Positions 53,082 through 62,805 of a stretch of 64,000 bases of DNA are shown piece by piece. The notes beneath the pieces were generated by a model, which searched no databases, was not told the DNA's origin, and worked only from the letters and a program-made list of their open reading frames with translations. The stretch's first letter is position 1. Each line of letters begins with the position of its first letter. The stretch is from NCBI RefSeq assembly GCF_900142285.1, contig NZ_FRAJ01000005.1:108714-172713 (forward strand), given 5' to 3'. This DNA comes from Caminicella sporogenes DSM 14501. GTDB taxonomy: Bacteria > Bacillota > Clostridia > Peptostreptococcales > Caminicellaceae. A program made the translations under genes and the position numbers.

Positions 53082-54023
53082 TTAATAACCCTTTTCTAAA
53101 TCCACTACATTTAATAATTTTTCATTGTTTTTGTATCTTTTTAAATTTTCATATATAACTTCAAACCTTCTTTCATTTCTTTTTTCTGATACCCATGAAT
53201 TATGCGGAGTAATATAGACATTTTTAAAATCCCATAAAGGACTATCTTCCGATAGCGGTTCATTTTCAAAAACATCTAAAGCAACCCCCATGAACCAGCC
53301 TTCTTTCAATTTTTCAATTAAATCTCTTTCATCTAATATGCTTCCTCTAGAAACATTGATTAAAACAGAATTCTTTTTCATTTTGCTCAATCTTTCTCCA
53401 TTCATTAAATGATGTGTTTTTTCTGTATATGGTATTGCACAAATAATAATATCACATATTGCTAAAAAATCGTCAAGATTAGATAAAGAAAAACATTTAT
53501 CAAAATATTTTATATTCCTACCATTTGTATTCAAACCATAAATTTTAACTCCAAATCCTTGAAGTCTTTTAGCTGCTTCTATAGAAATAGTTCCTGTTCC
53601 TAAAAAACCTACTACTTTACCATATAATTCTAATAAACCAGTATTAATTTTCCATTTCTTTTCTTTTTGTCTTTCATAAAAATATCTGCTATCTTTATAA
53701 ATTTCCAATATTTTTAGTACAATCCATTCACCCATTGGAATACTGTACCCACCCTTATTATTTGTTAAAATAATTCCCTTCTTTTTTATATAATCAATAG
53801 GTGCTTGATCTATACCTATACTTGATAATTGTATCCATTTTAAATTTAAAAGTTTTGTAATATCTAATCTATTAAATGGATTATAACAAACTAATATATC
53901 TATGTCTTCTATTTCTTTTGAATTTATTATTTCTCTTTCATAGATATATTTTACATCATAACCCAATTTTTTTATAGAATTCATTTTTTCTGTGCCGTAA
54001 TCATATGTAAAAAGTACTTTCAT
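53082..54023 (-). CDS. D-isomer-specific 2-hydroxyacid dehydrogenase
   Basis: 313 aa NAD(P)-dependent oxidoreductase. Rossmann motif GKVVGFLGTGTISIEAAKRL, the NVSRGSILDERDLI block with the substrate arginine region, LDVFENEPL with the acid residue, and catalytic histidine in ITPHNSW. Closest in look to the phosphoglycerate/glyoxylate-hydroxypyruvate reductase branch. ATG at 54023 follows AAGGAAG. Co-transcribed with the PHP gene. Confidence 0.9.
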   Translation of the reverse strand: MKVLFTYDYGTEKMNSIKKLGYDVKYIYEREIINSKEIEDIDILVCYNPFNRLDITKLLNLKWIQLSSIGIDQAPIDYIKKKGIILTNNKGGYSIPMGEWIVLKILEIYKDSRYFYERQKEKKWKINTGLLELYGKVVGFLGTGTISIEAAKRLQGFGVKIYGLNTNGRNIKYFDKCFSLSNLDDFLAICDIIICAIPYTEKTHHLMNGERLSKMKKNSVLINVSRGSILDERDLIEKLKEGWFMGVALDVFENEPLSEDSPLWDFKNVYITPHNSWVSEKRNERRFEVIYENLKRYKNNEKLLNVVDLEKGY

Positions 54024-54055
54024 AATAAACTTCCTTTCAGTTAATTTTTTTAAAA

Positions 54056-54088
54056 ATAAAGTTACTGCAAAGCAGTAACTTTATTTAC
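54056..54088 (-). terminator. Terminator overlapping the end of the PilZ gene
   Basis: Minus strand AAAGTTACTGC-TTT-GCAGTAACTTT then ATTTTTA, partly within the last codons. Confidence 0.8.
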
Positions 54089-54428
54089 TAAAAATTTCAT
54101 GTTCATAATCTTCAACAACTTCACTCAATATATCAGCTAATCCGACAAATTCACAGCCAACTGTAAAACCATTATTTATTCTCTGACATCTCACTATTTT
54201 GAGTACACTATAAAATATTTTTTCTTCATCAATTGTAACTTTAGCATTAAAATAGTATCCAATAGGAAATTCTCTCTTGCTAATAAATCCTATACCCGAC
54301 CTAGAAATATTTATAACTGTAACATCTTCATTAATATCATTTAAAGTCTTATCTCCGCACTTATATAATGACTTAATATTTAAATTAATATTTACAGGTA
54401 ATCTTTTAAACTTTCTTTTATCCTCCAT
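54081..54428 (-). CDS. PilZ-domain protein (candidate c-di-GMP receptor)
   Basis: 115 aa, single PilZ domain. The R-x3-R motif is RKFKR at residues 5-9 and the second motif is NISRSGIGF near residue 43, matching (D/N)xSxxG; both are needed for c-di-GMP binding. ATG at 54428 follows AGGGGGAG. Stand-alone PilZ proteins link c-di-GMP to motility or exopolysaccharide; the partner is not evident here. Confidence 0.88.
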   Translation of the reverse strand: MEDKRKFKRLPVNINLNIKSLYKCGDKTLNDINEDVTVINISRSGIGFISKREFPIGYYFNAKVTIDEEKIFYSVLKIVRCQRINNGFTVGCEFVGLADILSEVVEDYEHEIFSK

Positions 54429-54605
54429 TATACTCCCCCTTATTTACTCCAATTTACTATTATTATATAATTATACATTTTATCAAGAAAATAAACAAAC
54501 TATAAATTATATAGATAAGTTTTAAATGCTTTTATCTACTATTAAAATATCAACAATGTAAAATTTATCATAAAATATATTATAAAGATATAAAGAGGGA
54601 TGAAT

Positions 54606-54869
54606 ATGTCTAAATTTTCTAAAAATATACATACTCTATTGGCATCAGAAATTTTCATCAATTTATTATGCTCCAAATCAGTAAAACTAGCTGAATTATA
54701 TTCTCTACTCAATATACTTATTAAATCTGAAATCCCATTTGACTTGTCATTTTCACCTGGCACAAGACGCACAATTGAAAACATCAAACTCGTTATATAT
54801 ATTAATCCTACTACTACAATTGATTTCATAATTAAATTAGAAACCGGTGGAAACATATTTAATGGCTAA
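54606..54869 (+). CDS. Uncharacterised 87-aa protein (plus strand)
   Basis: Not recognised. Soluble; opens MSKFSKNIHTLLASEIFINLL and ends TTTIDFIIKLETGGNIFNG. ATG at 54606 follows GAGGG by six bases. It ends two bases from the stop of the convergent PEP carboxykinase gene. An overlapping minus-strand frame (54542-54856) lacks a ribosome site, so the plus strand is preferred. Confidence 0.55.
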   Translation: MSKFSKNIHTLLASEIFINLLCSKSVKLAELYSLLNILIKSEIPFDLSFSPGTRRTIENIKLVIYINPTTTIDFIIKLETGGNIFNG

Positions 54870-54870
54870 T

Positions 54871-56565
54871 TTATAATGCAACTTTTAATTTATACTCAAC
54901 TTTATTAACCTCAATTATTTCTTTAATTAAATTATTTAAACAATCTATCGCTTCCTCAGGTAATTTATCAACTCCATTATCCTTATAATTCAAATCTGAA
55001 ATAAAATTAATTCTATATTTTATTCCTTTTATTAATTCACTTACATAATTTTCATCTAATAAATTTGGTATAAAACCTTTAATTTTAACAATCTCTATAC
55101 CTGAAAAATTACCCCATTTCTCAAAATCAGCTTTCCCTTCTACTATACTATCTAACAGCTCAATAGTAATTTCCTTTGATATTTTTTTATCCATAAAAAA
55201 ACCAGTATTAAATATATAACAGTTAACTTTTTTATTTTTAAACAAATCTTTAAATTTCTCATAATCCTCAGCCAATGGATAAGTTCTAAATGGATTAGCG
55301 TATGGTTCTATTACTAAAGAATCTTTATTTACTCCCTTAGCCAATCTTTCAGCTGATGTTCTTTTTGTAGCAAGTGTAGCTCCCATTGTAGCTGCAAGTA
55401 TCGGATTATTGATTTTAAGTACTGGTGGTAAACTAGGGTCTTTCATTAACCATATTATTGCATTTATAGGTTCATCAAATTTATTTAATCTGTTTTTTGT
55501 CCATAATTTTGATTTTATTGCTCTTCCATTTCCATTTCTAATATCTTCCGTAACCAATACTATTTTTCCATTTTCATCCATAGTTGCTCCACAATTTTGT
55601 ACAGTCAGTAAATATTTATTATCTTTGCATGAGCTTGGATAATCCTGTGTTTTATCAAAATATGAAGGTTCAAGAGCTATAGAAGTTTTATTTTCAGTAG
55701 AAATTATAAATGCATCATCATGAAGTATAGATATGTCAAATTTATCATTATGTCTTTCATGAGTCAATGTCGATTTTCCAGAACCCGACAGTCCAAATAC
55801 ACCTACTATAAATTTTTTACCATTATCTAAATTATATCTTTTAAGTCCTCCATGACAGCATATATATCCGTTTCTATTTGCAATACTCCATGCCAATGTT
55901 AAAGTTCCCTTTTTATGTTCTCCAAAATACCTCATCCCAAGGATTGCAGCACAATTTTTCTGTGGCTCAAACAATGTAAGTCCTAAAGGATGTCTTTCAT
56001 CTCTCCAATCAGGGTCTGAAAAAATGTATATATCACCTTCACCCTGTATAAGTTTAGAATGTTTATACATTTCAATATATTCTTCATTAAAATACTGAAA
56101 GTTTAAAAGCCAATTATATAATATATTTTCATGTCCCTTAGGAATTAGCAAATGAGCTCTTACCATAAAATCCCTATCAAGTCCTACTACAGCAGTAGCA
56201 TGATACATTTTCTTATATCTTGTATTATATACTGCTTCTCTTAATAAAGCAGCATATTCATCTTTATTTGTATCTGTCTGTCTAATTATTTTTCTAGCAG
56301 CTGCATATCTTCCAGTTACTTCTCCATCATTAAACAAAAGTACTTTAGCATCTTTATCAAGTCCTATTTTTTCAGGCTTAAAAATTGACATATCAGTTAT
56401 TATTGTACCTGGCGAATTGACAGCAAGATTATATGCTTCTTTAACAGTATTTATATATGCTACATTATTTCTATAAAATGCTGTCTCAATGGTCGTTCTA
56501 ATTTGTGAAAAAATTGGATTTGTGCTCCCTATTTTCAAGCTATTAAAAGCACCTACAGTTGCCAT
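54871..56565 (-). CDS. pckA: ATP-type phosphoenolpyruvate carboxykinase (divergent subgroup)
   Basis: 564 aa. Central P-loop GVFGLSGSGKSTLTHERH near residue 270 (kinase-1a), metal/nucleotide region ISILHDDAFIIS, and C-terminal adenine-binding segment ATKRTSAERLAKG. The usual ATP-PEPCK reads GLSGTGKTTLS and DDEHGW, so this is a divergent subgroup. It interconverts oxaloacetate + ATP and PEP + CO2. ATG at 56565 follows GGGGGGA. Single-gene unit, convergent with a small plus-strand gene. Metabolic direction cannot be told, but the malate genes further right use the same C4 pool. Confidence 0.87.
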   Translation of the reverse strand: MATVGAFNSLKIGSTNPIFSQIRTTIETAFYRNNVAYINTVKEAYNLAVNSPGTIITDMSIFKPEKIGLDKDAKVLLFNDGEVTGRYAAARKIIRQTDTNKDEYAALLREAVYNTRYKKMYHATAVVGLDRDFMVRAHLLIPKGHENILYNWLLNFQYFNEEYIEMYKHSKLIQGEGDIYIFSDPDWRDERHPLGLTLFEPQKNCAAILGMRYFGEHKKGTLTLAWSIANRNGYICCHGGLKRYNLDNGKKFIVGVFGLSGSGKSTLTHERHNDKFDISILHDDAFIISTENKTSIALEPSYFDKTQDYPSSCKDNKYLLTVQNCGATMDENGKIVLVTEDIRNGNGRAIKSKLWTKNRLNKFDEPINAIIWLMKDPSLPPVLKINNPILAATMGATLATKRTSAERLAKGVNKDSLVIEPYANPFRTYPLAEDYEKFKDLFKNKKVNCYIFNTGFFMDKKISKEITIELLDSIVEGKADFEKWGNFSGIEIVKIKGFIPNLLDENYVSELIKGIKYRINFISDLNYKDNGVDKLPEEAIDCLNNLIKEIIEVNKVEYKLKVAL

Positions 56566-56710
56566 TTAAAAATCCCCCCAACAAAATAATGAATTATTTA
56601 TAACATACTTATTGACCTTTAGCAGCTATATTTTAACATATTTTTTTGTATTCAAAAAGTAATATTACATATTATTAATATATGTGTTATACTTTTATTG
56701 CAAAAAAATA

Positions 56711-56737
56711 AAAGCTAGGACAATTCTCCTAGCCAAA
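56711..56737 (-). terminator. Terminator after yqeG
   Basis: Minus strand GCTAGGA-GAATTG-TCCTAGC then TTTTATTTTTTTG. Confidence 0.85.
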
Positions 56738-56747
56738 TAAATATTTT

Positions 56748-57251
56748 TTAATTATAACCTTTTTTTATTTTTTTTAGAATAAATCTTTCTATTTTCCTAA
56801 CAAGCTGTGTCCACCAAAATTCTTTGCTCTCAATAGGCACTACTAAAATAGTATAGAGTCCAACTCTATTCCCTCCAAGAATATCAGTAAAAATTTGATC
56901 ACCTATTACAGCAGTATTTTCCTTATTTGCTTTCATATAATTCATAGCTTTATAAAATGTAGTTTTAAAAGGTTTTTTAGCTCTGTGAAATGCTGCTATT
57001 TCTATATTTTCAGTAAACTTGACAACTCTATCTTCAGTATTATTAGAAACTAAGCAAATATTAAATCCCTTTTTCTTAACTTCATCAAACCATTGTATAA
57101 CACTTCTAGGTGCAGTTTTTTTGTCCCATGCTACTAAAGTATTATCTATATCTACTATTAAATTTTTTATTCCCCTTTTTTTCAATTCATCTAAATTTAT
57201 ATCAAATATTGAATCTACGTATAATTTAGGAATTAATAAATTTTTCATCTT
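56748..57251 (-). CDS. yqeG: YqeG-family HAD-IIIA phosphatase
   Basis: 167 aa. NLIVDIDNTLVAWDKK (motif I), CLVSNNTEDRV (motif II), and GDQIFTDILGGNRVG (motif IV) are the YqeG signature. Homologues include plant PGP phosphatase; in bacilli yqeG precedes yqeH. ATG at 57251 follows GAGGTGG by six bases. It follows trmB by 35 bases and probably shares its transcript. Confidence 0.9.
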   Translation of the reverse strand, partial: KMKNLLIPKLYVDSIFDINLDELKKRGIKNLIVDIDNTLVAWDKKTAPRSVIQWFDEVKKKGFNICLVSNNTEDRVVKFTENIEIAAFHRAKKPFKTTFYKAMNYMKANKENTAVIGDQIFTDILGGNRVGLYTILVVPIESKEFWWTQLVRKIERFILKKIKKGYN

Positions 57252-57286
57252 GTGCCACCTCAATCCAGTAATTTAAATTTTTATTA

Positions 57287-57931
57287 TTATTTCTTAGGTG
57301 AAATTGCTATCAATTTATTTATATGCTGACCTTTCTTAACAAATTTTTCTTCATACTCTGTCATAATATTCCCATCCACAAACTTACTATTATGCAAATC
57401 TCTTGTAACCATAACTATTTCCCAGCCCATCTCTTTAAATTCATCTAACGAAAAATCAAAAAGCATATCATTATCAGTTTTTAAGTGAATTTCTCCTTTT
57501 GGAACTAATATCTTTTTATATAATTCTAAAAATCTTCTATGAGTAAGTCTTCTCTTACTATGTCTTTCTTTTGGCCACGGGTCAGAAAAATTAAGATATA
57601 TTCTCTCTATAAAACTTTCATTAAAAATATCTTCTATTTTTCTAATATCAGAATGAACAAAATAAAAATTTGATGGCACTTTTTCCGGCAGTTTATTTAA
57701 TCCTTTTATTATTACTTTTGAATTTCTTTCAAAAGCTAGATAATTTATATCATGATATTTTTCTGCCATTTTTACAATAAATCCTCCACGCCCTGCTCCA
57801 AATTCTACGTGAATAGGATTGTCATTACCAAATATATCATTCCAGCTATATCTATATTGTTCGGGGTTTGTTATAACTTTATCATGCATTTCCATCTTTT
57901 CTTTTGCATTTTTTATATATCTTAACCTCAA
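57287..57931 (-). CDS. trmB: tRNA (guanine-N7-)-methyltransferase TrmB
   Basis: 214 aa. SAM motif VEFGAGRGGFIVKMA, tRNA/catalytic block LNFSDPWPKERHSKRRLTHRRFLELY, and C-terminal TEYEEKFVKKGQHINKL. Forms m7G46 in tRNA. The start is TTG at 57931 with a GAGAGGATG site in front; its opening MRLRYIKNAKEKMEMHDKVI is normal for the family. Confidence 0.94.
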   Translation of the reverse strand: MRLRYIKNAKEKMEMHDKVITNPEQYRYSWNDIFGNDNPIHVEFGAGRGGFIVKMAEKYHDINYLAFERNSKVIIKGLNKLPEKVPSNFYFVHSDIRKIEDIFNESFIERIYLNFSDPWPKERHSKRRLTHRRFLELYKKILVPKGEIHLKTDNDMLFDFSLDEFKEMGWEIVMVTRDLHNSKFVDGNIMTEYEEKFVKKGQHINKLIAISPKK

Positions 57932-58088
57932 TACATGTCATCCTCTCAATATATTTTAATCTTCTATTAACTTTATCAAATTAAATTTTACATTCAAATA
58001 TAACAAAAAATCCAATATTAAGTTTTGCAATCACATATCTATATTATACTTTTTATGCATTAAATCTTACAAATATTTTTTCCTATAA

Positions 58089-58118
58089 CTAAAAAAAAAA
58101 GCGTTTTACTGCTTTTTA
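58089..58118 (-). terminator. Terminator after the STAS-like gene
   Basis: Minus strand AAAAGC-AGTAAAAC-GCTTTT and a run of T, just past the stop at 58126. Confidence 0.75.
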
Positions 58119-58125
58119 TCTCTTT

Positions 58126-58530
58126 CTAAAAACCTTCACTTTTCAGCCATTTATCAGCTTCTTTAATATTTGTAAAAAATTTCAATTTAAATGGCATATT
58201 TTTTACACTCAATTTCATTTGAAGCTCTATTACTGATTTATAAATATCTGAATCATCTATTATTACTGCACAAGCAACATATCCATTCTTAGTCCACAAA
58301 TTAGCATATTTTTTTATATCTTGAGTAATCATCGAAGTTTTATAAGCTTTTAAATCACAACATTTTGCCCACTGCTTTCCTTTAAATATGGGAATAATTT
58401 TTTTAATATATTCTCTATGTAATCTTTCTACATCCTCAGGTTTCCAATACCCTATACAAGTTTCATAAACTAAATTTCTTTTTGGATTTAATCTTATAAT
58501 ATATTTTCCTTTTATATCTTTTATTTCCAT
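58126..58530 (-). CDS. Uncharacterised protein, STAS/SpoIIAA-like fold
   Basis: 134 aa. Pattern NLVYETCIGYWKPEDVERLHREYIKKI, QWAKCCDLKAYKTS and LKFFTNIKEADKWLKSEG resembles SpoIIAA-like/STAS-fold proteins that end in an EAxxWL motif. No nucleotide or phospho-serine site can be called. ATG at 58530 follows AAGGTGATG. Stand-alone gene. Confidence 0.65.
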   Translation of the reverse strand: MEIKDIKGKYIIRLNPKRNLVYETCIGYWKPEDVERLHREYIKKIIPIFKGKQWAKCCDLKAYKTSMITQDIKKYANLWTKNGYVACAVIIDDSDIYKSVIELQMKLSVKNMPFKLKFFTNIKEADKWLKSEGF

Positions 58531-58697
58531 AACACATCACCTTTTATATACTGTAATGTTGTAATTTGTCGAAGAATGTCTGTTAATATTTTATTAATAT
58601 TTTACAATAATTTTTAATAGCTTTCTATAAAACACCTAAGTAATTTATCTTAAATTTTTCTTAAATCATTTTTAATATTTCTTATAAAATAAAAAAT

Positions 58698-58733
58698 AAA
58701 TCTCCTACAGTAACTTGCTACCATAGGAGACTT
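58698..58733 (-). terminator. Terminator after the glycosyltransferase gene
   Basis: Minus strand TCTCCTA / TAGGAGA with a 16-base loop, then TTTATTTTTTATTTT. Confidence 0.75.
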
Positions 58734-58739
58734 GCCATT

Positions 58740-59888
58740 TTAAGATATAACTCTCTCTTTTTTATAATTTTTAGTATTATATTTGTTTTCTTCTATAAGT
58801 TTATTTACTATCTCTACTATACTTTCCATTGAATAAGTCTTAGACAATTTCTTTATATTCTTTTTCATTTCTCTTAATAAACTCGGATTTTCAATTAAAT
58901 TGTCTATAACATCTGTTATTTCTTTTATTTTTTTCACTCTTATACCTGCTCCTGTATGAACTAGAAAATCTGCATTTTCTTCCTCCTGTCCAGGTATTAC
59001 ATATGGTATTACCATAGGAATATTCTTAGCTATTGACTCCGAAACTGTCAGTCCTCCTGGTTTAGAAATAATAATATCGGATATATCCATTAATTCTGGT
59101 ATTTTATTAGTAAATCCATATACTATTATTTCTTTATCCTCATATTTATCCATATATTTTTGTTCTATTCTAATTCTTAAATCTACATCATTTCCACATA
59201 CTGCAATTATCTTAATTCTATTTTTACTCTTAACTAGCCTCTTTAAAACTTTTTCCATCGCTTTAAGTCCTATACTACCACACATTAAAAGTATAGTAAA
59301 ATCATCTTTTTTATTTTTCTTCTTATCTATTGATGAAACAAAAAATTCTTTTCTTATTGGAATACCATAATGGTATATTTTTTCTTTTGGTATTCCCCTT
59401 TCCATCATGCTAAGTTTTGTATAATAACTTCCTGTAATATATGCATCTACACTACTATGCACATATGTTTGATGAATTTTATAATCTGTAACTACTGATA
59501 TAAATGGAATACAAATCTTCCCTTCTTCTTTTAATTCACCAATTACATTAACCAAAAAAGGATGTGTAGCAATAATCACTTCTGGATTATGTTTTTGTAT
59601 GATTTGATATATTTTATTACGTAAAAACTTAGTAATTATACGAGTTATTTTAAAATTTACCTTTCTCCTATCACTCAACTTATATAATTCCCTATAAGTT
59701 TTAGGAAATTTTTTTACCAATATTCTATATCCATCTGATATAAAAGAATCCAATAATTTATTCGTCTCTTTTAAAGCATCTAACTTTACCACACTATATC
59801 CATTTGATTTTAATAATTCTTCTAATGAAGCAGCTGCCTGATTATGTCCTCCTCCTGTTGATGCTGTAAATATAAGTATCTTACGCAC
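58740..59888 (-). CDS. MGDG-synthase/UgtP-family diacylglycerol glycosyltransferase
   Basis: 382 aa, GT28-fold. N-terminal IFTASTGGGHNQAAASLEELL (MGDG synthase domain) and C-terminal donor-binding IIISKPGGLTVSESIAKNIPMVIPYVIPGQEEEN. UgtP-type enzymes transfer glucose or galactose to diacylglycerol at the inner membrane face to make glycolipids, including the lipoteichoic acid anchor. ATG at 59888; upstream GAGGGGTAAGC. Single gene between terminators. The sugar and number of residues added cannot be told. Confidence 0.9.
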   Translation of the reverse strand: MRKILIFTASTGGGHNQAAASLEELLKSNGYSVVKLDALKETNKLLDSFISDGYRILVKKFPKTYRELYKLSDRRKVNFKITRIITKFLRNKIYQIIQKHNPEVIIATHPFLVNVIGELKEEGKICIPFISVVTDYKIHQTYVHSSVDAYITGSYYTKLSMMERGIPKEKIYHYGIPIRKEFFVSSIDKKKNKKDDFTILLMCGSIGLKAMEKVLKRLVKSKNRIKIIAVCGNDVDLRIRIEQKYMDKYEDKEIIVYGFTNKIPELMDISDIIISKPGGLTVSESIAKNIPMVIPYVIPGQEEENADFLVHTGAGIRVKKIKEITDVIDNLIENPSLLREMKKNIKKLSKTYSMESIVEIVNKLIEENKYNTKNYKKERVIS

Positions 59889-60045
59889 TATGCTTACCCC
59901 TCTCTAATGTATATTTATATATTTAAAACAGGGTTTCCTTTTTTTCTCATTTTTATTTCTAGCTAATATATATTATACACCTTTAATTATATAATTTGGT
60001 TAATATTTGATAAAAAAATTTTTATTAATCTTTTTAAGCAAAAAA

Positions 60046-60086
60046 TGAAGAACTAACAGCACCTAAAATATCTGTTAGTTCTTTTC
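60046..60086 (-). terminator. Terminator after the 2-hydroxycarboxylate transporter
   Basis: Minus strand AAGAACTAACAG-N12-CTGTTAGTTCTT then CATTTTTTG. Confidence 0.8.
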
Positions 60087-60108
60087 AAAATCTATATTAA
60101 AGAGGGAT

Positions 60109-61422
60109 TTATCCAAATAAACTTAGTAAGGCAGTTGCAAGTATAAGCATAAAAGCTCCTCCTATACGAGATGAAATCTGAGCAAACGGCATTAAATTCA
60201 TACGTTTTGATGCAGATAAAACAGCTACATCTCCTGTTCCTCCCATATTTGCCATACATAATCCAGCTGTAATTGCTGATTCAATTGGATAGAATCCAAG
60301 CAAGCTTCCAACAATACCAGAACCAAGTACTGCACCTATTACTGTAACTGTAACTAATAAAATATATTGTAAATTAAATGAGCCGATAACTGCATTTAAA
60401 TCTGTATATGCTATACCTATACCAACTAATAGTGCTGGAGTCAAATTAACCATTATAAATCTAAACCATTGAAAAGCTCCTACTTCATATTTTCTTGGAA
60501 CTATACCTATAGCTTTAACTACAGCAACAGATATTATCATTAAAGCATATGAATGTATAGGAATAAATTTAGCTAATATTTTGCCCCAAACAAAGAAAGT
60601 AGTTGATAATAAAAGTCCAATTCCTAAATTTCTATAATCTATTTTTTCTATCTTTTCTTCTTGTTTAACTTCTTCAACATTTCCTTTTAATAATTTCCCA
60701 TTTCCAGTAAGATTTGTTTTAACTTTACCTATTTTATCTAATAAACCTGCAACAACTATAGATAATGCATTTCCAAGTGCAAGAGCTGGAATCATTACAG
60801 ACAGCATTTCCTTTGGGTCTACTTTTAAAGCTTCTCCAAATATTTTTGATAACGGTACAGCACCAGCTCCCATACCTCCACCCATTATAGGTAATCCTAT
60901 ATAAAGTATTGCCTTTTTAGCACCAAATCCTATTAATCCACCAACTAATCCAACTAATCCTAATGCAGCTGCCACTCCAGCAATAATAGCTGGTAAATAT
61001 CTTATAGCTGCTTTTATTAATAATTTTCTATCCATACCTAATATACTTCCAGTAATAAGTGCTGCTATATAAAAACTCAAAAATCCTTGTCCTTTCATAA
61101 AGTTTGTTACAATTTCACCAGTAGCTTTAGGTAATATACCATAGGTAATTAAAGCAGCTGAACCAAATATAACTACAATTGGTCCTCCACCTAAATAATC
61201 TTTTATTATAGGCGTGTGATTACCTATTTCATTAAATATAGCTCCTATTACCATCATAATTGGATATGCTCCAATCATTCCCTTAGGAAGCACACCCATA
61301 TAAGTTGCCAATAAAACTACAAATGTAACAAGTGCAAATACTGGTATTGACATTCCCATAATTTTATATCCTTGATTTTCCAAGTTATTAATATCTTTTT
61401 TCCTCTGTACTGCACCAACCAT
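60109..61422 (-). CDS. 2-hydroxycarboxylate transporter family (malate/citrate:Na+ symporter)
   Basis: 437 aa, 11 or so membrane segments. The family's two glycine-rich reentrant loops are visible: MGGGMGAGAVPLSKIFGEAL in the middle and CMANMGGTGDVAVLSASKRMNLMPFAQISSRIGG at the end, where the arginine and SSRIGG motif bind the substrate carboxylate. Imports malate and/or citrate. ATG at 61422 follows AAGGAGGAAG. It follows malic enzyme by 53 bases as one unit, favouring malate as the substrate. Confidence 0.93.
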   Translation of the reverse strand: MVGAVQRKKDINNLENQGYKIMGMSIPVFALVTFVVLLATYMGVLPKGMIGAYPIMMVIGAIFNEIGNHTPIIKDYLGGGPIVVIFGSAALITYGILPKATGEIVTNFMKGQGFLSFYIAALITGSILGMDRKLLIKAAIRYLPAIIAGVAAALGLVGLVGGLIGFGAKKAILYIGLPIMGGGMGAGAVPLSKIFGEALKVDPKEMLSVMIPALALGNALSIVVAGLLDKIGKVKTNLTGNGKLLKGNVEEVKQEEKIEKIDYRNLGIGLLLSTTFFVWGKILAKFIPIHSYALMIISVAVVKAIGIVPRKYEVGAFQWFRFIMVNLTPALLVGIGIAYTDLNAVIGSFNLQYILLVTVTVIGAVLGSGIVGSLLGFYPIESAITAGLCMANMGGTGDVAVLSASKRMNLMPFAQISSRIGGAFMLILATALLSLFG

Positions 61423-61475
61423 TTTTCTTCCTCCTTTAAATGTTTTCGGCTTCTAAAATACAGCTTTCAAATTTT

Positions 61476-62642
61476 TTAACATACACCACTTTCTTTTGCT
61501 GCTCTTGCTACTGCCTTAGCTACTCTCTCTACTATTCTCTTATCAAATGGATTTGGTATAACATAGTCCTCATTAAGTTCTTCATCACTTATTATCCCTG
61601 CTATTGCATAAGCTGCTGCTACTTTCATTTCTTCATTTATTTGTCTAGCTCTAACATCTAACGCCCCTTTAAAAATTCCTGGAAAAGCTATGACATTATT
61701 TATCTGATTTGGAAAATCTGAACGCCCTGTACCAACTACTCTTGCTCCAGCCTTTTTAGCTAAATCAGGCATTATTTCCGGTACTGGATTAGCCATTGCA
61801 AACACTATTGCATCTTTGTTCATTGACTTTATCATATCTTCACTTACAATATTTGCAGCAGATACACCTATAAATACATCTGCTCCATTCATAGCATCTT
61901 TTAAAGTTCCTTTTCTCTTATTTTTATTTGTTATCTTAGAAAGCTCTTTTTTATGTCCTTTCAACTTATCATTTCCCTCATAAATTATACCTTCTCTGTC
62001 ACATACAATGATGTCTCTTGCACCAAGATTTATAAGCATTTTTACAATAGCTGTACCTGCTGCACCTGGTCCATTAACTACTATAGTAATATCTTCCATA
62101 TTTTTATTGGTTACTTTTAATGCATTTATAAGTCCTGCTGAAACAACTATTGCAGTACCATGCTGATCATCGTGAAATACTGGTATGTTTAATTCTCTTT
62201 TTAATCTTTTCTCTATTTCAAAACATCTAGGTGATGATATATCTTCTAAATTTATTCCTCCAAAAGTAGGTGCTAAATATTTTACTGTCTTTACTATTTC
62301 ATCTACATCTTTAGTATCTAAACAAATAGGAAATGCATCTATACCTGCAAATTCTTTAAATAATATTGCCTTTCCCTCCATTACAGGCATCGCTGCTTCA
62401 GGTCCAATATCTCCTAAACCTAATACTGCTGTTCCATCAGAAACTACCGCAACTAAATTTCCTTTAGAAGTATATTTATAAACATTTTCTTTATTTTCAT
62501 GAATTTTTCTACAAGGTTCTGCAACGCCAGGTGTATATGCTGTACTTAACTCATCTTTATTTGTAACTTTTACCTTAGATATAACTTCTATCTTACCCCT
62601 TTTTTCTTCATGCATCTTTAAACTTTTTTCTGAATAACTCAT
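61476..62642 (-). CDS. Malic enzyme (NAD-type, decarboxylating)
   Basis: 388 aa. STAYTPGVAEPCRKI (catalytic tyrosine), VSDGTAVLGLGDIGPEA, PVMEGKAILFKEFAGIDAFPI, FHDDQHGTAIVVSA (metal ligands) and the cofactor loop VVNGPGAAGTAIVKML. Oxidative decarboxylation of malate to pyruvate + CO2. Short bacterial form without the PTA domain. ATG at 62642 follows AAAGGATG. Co-transcribed with the transporter; presumably induced by the response regulator encoded upstream. Confidence 0.93.
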   Translation of the reverse strand: MSYSEKSLKMHEEKRGKIEVISKVKVTNKDELSTAYTPGVAEPCRKIHENKENVYKYTSKGNLVAVVSDGTAVLGLGDIGPEAAMPVMEGKAILFKEFAGIDAFPICLDTKDVDEIVKTVKYLAPTFGGINLEDISSPRCFEIEKRLKRELNIPVFHDDQHGTAIVVSAGLINALKVTNKNMEDITIVVNGPGAAGTAIVKMLINLGARDIIVCDREGIIYEGNDKLKGHKKELSKITNKNKRKGTLKDAMNGADVFIGVSAANIVSEDMIKSMNKDAIVFAMANPVPEIMPDLAKKAGARVVGTGRSDFPNQINNVIAFPGIFKGALDVRARQINEEMKVAAAYAIAGIISDEELNEDYVIPNPFDKRIVERVAKAVARAAKESGVC

Positions 62643-62701
62643 CTAATATCATCCTTTCTAATTTTTGACTATCTTATATGAAAATTTTAACCTATATTAA
62701 A

Positions 62702-62743
62702 AAAACAAAAACATTTAGAAATTATTCTAAATGTTTTTGTAAA
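62702..62743 (-). terminator. Terminator between the response regulator and malic enzyme genes
   Basis: Minus strand AAAAACATTTAGAA-TAAT-TTCTAAATGTTTTT followed by GTTTTTTT; a near-perfect 14-bp stem. Confidence 0.85.
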
Positions 62744-62805
62744 TAAAAATATTTATGACTTTTTTTTAACAATTTTTACAAATACATATTTATTCAGCCT
62801 ATAAA

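Noticed and set aside
54542..54856. Minus-strand frame of 104 codons
   Set aside because: No ribosome site, and it overlaps the better-supported plus-strand gene at 54606-54869.
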